Origin: MR-S7 sp000400995
GTDB lineage: Bacteria > Pseudomonadota > Gammaproteobacteria > Burkholderiales > Burkholderiaceae_C
DNA: 64,000 bases
Reading direction: 5' to 3'
NCBI RefSeq assembly: GCF_045291395.1
Contig: NZ_CP152342.1
Coordinates: 4,092,001-4,156,000, forward strand
Below, one piece after another: positions 63,591-64,000 of this stretch. Below the pieces are notes generated by a model, which was not told where the DNA came from, searched no databases, and was given only the letters and a program-made list of their open reading frames with translations. The position numbers were made by a program, and so were the translations under genes. Position 1 is the first letter of the stretch; every line of letters begins with the position of its first letter.

Positions 63591-64000
63591 GAAACCTGCA
63601 TGAACGCATGGATCGTGCGCCCCCGGCTGTCCACCGCCACGGTGACGGGGAAGTCCACCAGCTCGAACTCGTGGATCGCCTCCATCCCCAGGTCTTCGAA
63701 GGCCAGCACGCGCGCGGCGCGGATGGCCCGGGACAGCAGGTAGGCCGCGCCGCCCGTGGCGCTCAGGTAGGCGCCGCCGTGGCGGGCGATGGCCGCGATG
63801 GCGTCCGGGCCGCGCTCGGCCTTGCCGATCATGGCCAGCAGCCCCGCCTGCGCCATCAAGGGCTCGACGAAGCGGTCCATGCGCGTGGCCGTGGTCGGCC
63901 CCGCGGGGCCCACGGCCTCGTCGCCCACGGCATCGACCGGGCCCACGTAGTAGACGACGCGCCCACGCAAGTCCACCGGCAGCGGCTCGCCACGCGCGAG
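63587..64000 (-). CDS. Class I fumarate hydratase, C-terminal part (partial at right edge)
   Basis: The last 137 residues of a class I (iron-sulfur) fumarase or its beta subunit. The visible segments are YYVGPVDAVGDEAVGPAGPTTATRMDRF, in pieces the strongest family block, then GLLAMIGKAERG, GGAAYLLSRAI and FEDLGMEAIHEFEL. The enzyme hydrates fumarate to malate in the citric acid cycle. The frame stays open to base 64000, so the gene begins beyond the window; the iron-sulfur cysteines would lie in the missing part. Confidence 0.93.
   Translation of the reverse strand, partial: LARGEPLPVDLRGRVVYYVGPVDAVGDEAVGPAGPTTATRMDRFVEPLMAQAGLLAMIGKAERGPDAIAAIARHGGAYLSATGGAAYLLSRAIRAARVLAFEDLGMEAIHEFELVDFPVTVAVDSRGRTIHAFMQVS

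Overview
The window comes from the chromosome of a high-G+C betaproteobacterium, almost certainly a member of the Comamonadaceae (Acidovorax / Alicycliphilus / Diaphorobacter type). The evidence is the protein sequences themselves, the order atpIBEFHAGDC, the str-S10 ribosomal block, the EIIA-HPr-EI regulatory phosphotransferase set, and a short hairpin repeat scattered through the region. Nearly all of it is core genome. I see no prophage, insertion sequence, CRISPR array or integron.

Layout. 1-4,053: end of malate synthase G, a cysteine-rich CWC protein overlapping a small tautomerase, a class II glutamine amidotransferase, an Ldh-family oxidoreductase and tRNA-Arg(CCG). 4,121-10,832: a TetR repressor divergent from an AcrA-AcrB-OprM type efflux operon, with a palindromic operator between them. 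10,952-15,685: a membrane-anchored cytochrome c, a hypothetical protein with a YheT hydrolase, an NTF2-like protein, then LemA with two TPM-domain proteins. 15,682-21,799: a four-gene ligase-associated DNA repair set (PdeM phosphoesterase, Lhr-like helicase, ATP-dependent ligase, metallo-beta-lactamase exonuclease). 21,904-29,038: the complete ATP synthase operon. 29,266-31,245: DUF493-lipB-lipA. 31,341-32,154: a lipoprotein and an XRE regulator in a lower-G+C island flanked by two repeat copies. 32,221-40,553: MDR oxidoreductase with LysR regulator, ptsI-ptsH-EIIA, a lipoprotein, a TlpA-like thioredoxin, cytochrome c' divergent from cytochrome b561, an acetyltransferase and a peroxiredoxin. 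40,644-50,646: ribosomal genes rpsQ to rpsJ, tuf, fusA, rpsG and rpsL, all on the minus strand. 50,770-56,252: a BcsG-like phosphoethanolamine transferase next to a DD-carboxypeptidase, an alpha/beta hydrolase, and a ferredoxin / VanZ / HemJ group. 56,434-64,000: hemB, a CorA transporter, a MarR-controlled NodT-EmrA-EmrB efflux operon and the 3' end of a class I fumarase.

The most unusual feature is a dispersed repeat of about 50-60 bases, found here in 15 copies named R1 to R15. In its plus orientation it has an ATAGCTGCT block (in some copies the second arm of a GCTAT/ATAGC hairpin), then a stem of GCGCTTG paired with a TAAGCGC or CAAGCGC arm around a five-base loop, then a tail TGGAGGCCGATTTG. 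It lies at six of nine convergent gene junctions and at none of the divergent promoter regions I could list. Three copies are read as protein (a signal peptide, a helicase segment and an efflux protein segment), and two copies end in a ribosome-binding site plus TTG that opens a downstream frame. Mutations in the stem turn into G-T wobbles on one strand only, which suggests selection for folding of that single strand. No gene gap exceeds 300 bases.

Two genes (the OprM-type protein and lipA) look frameshifted at C5 runs. This may be sequencing error.
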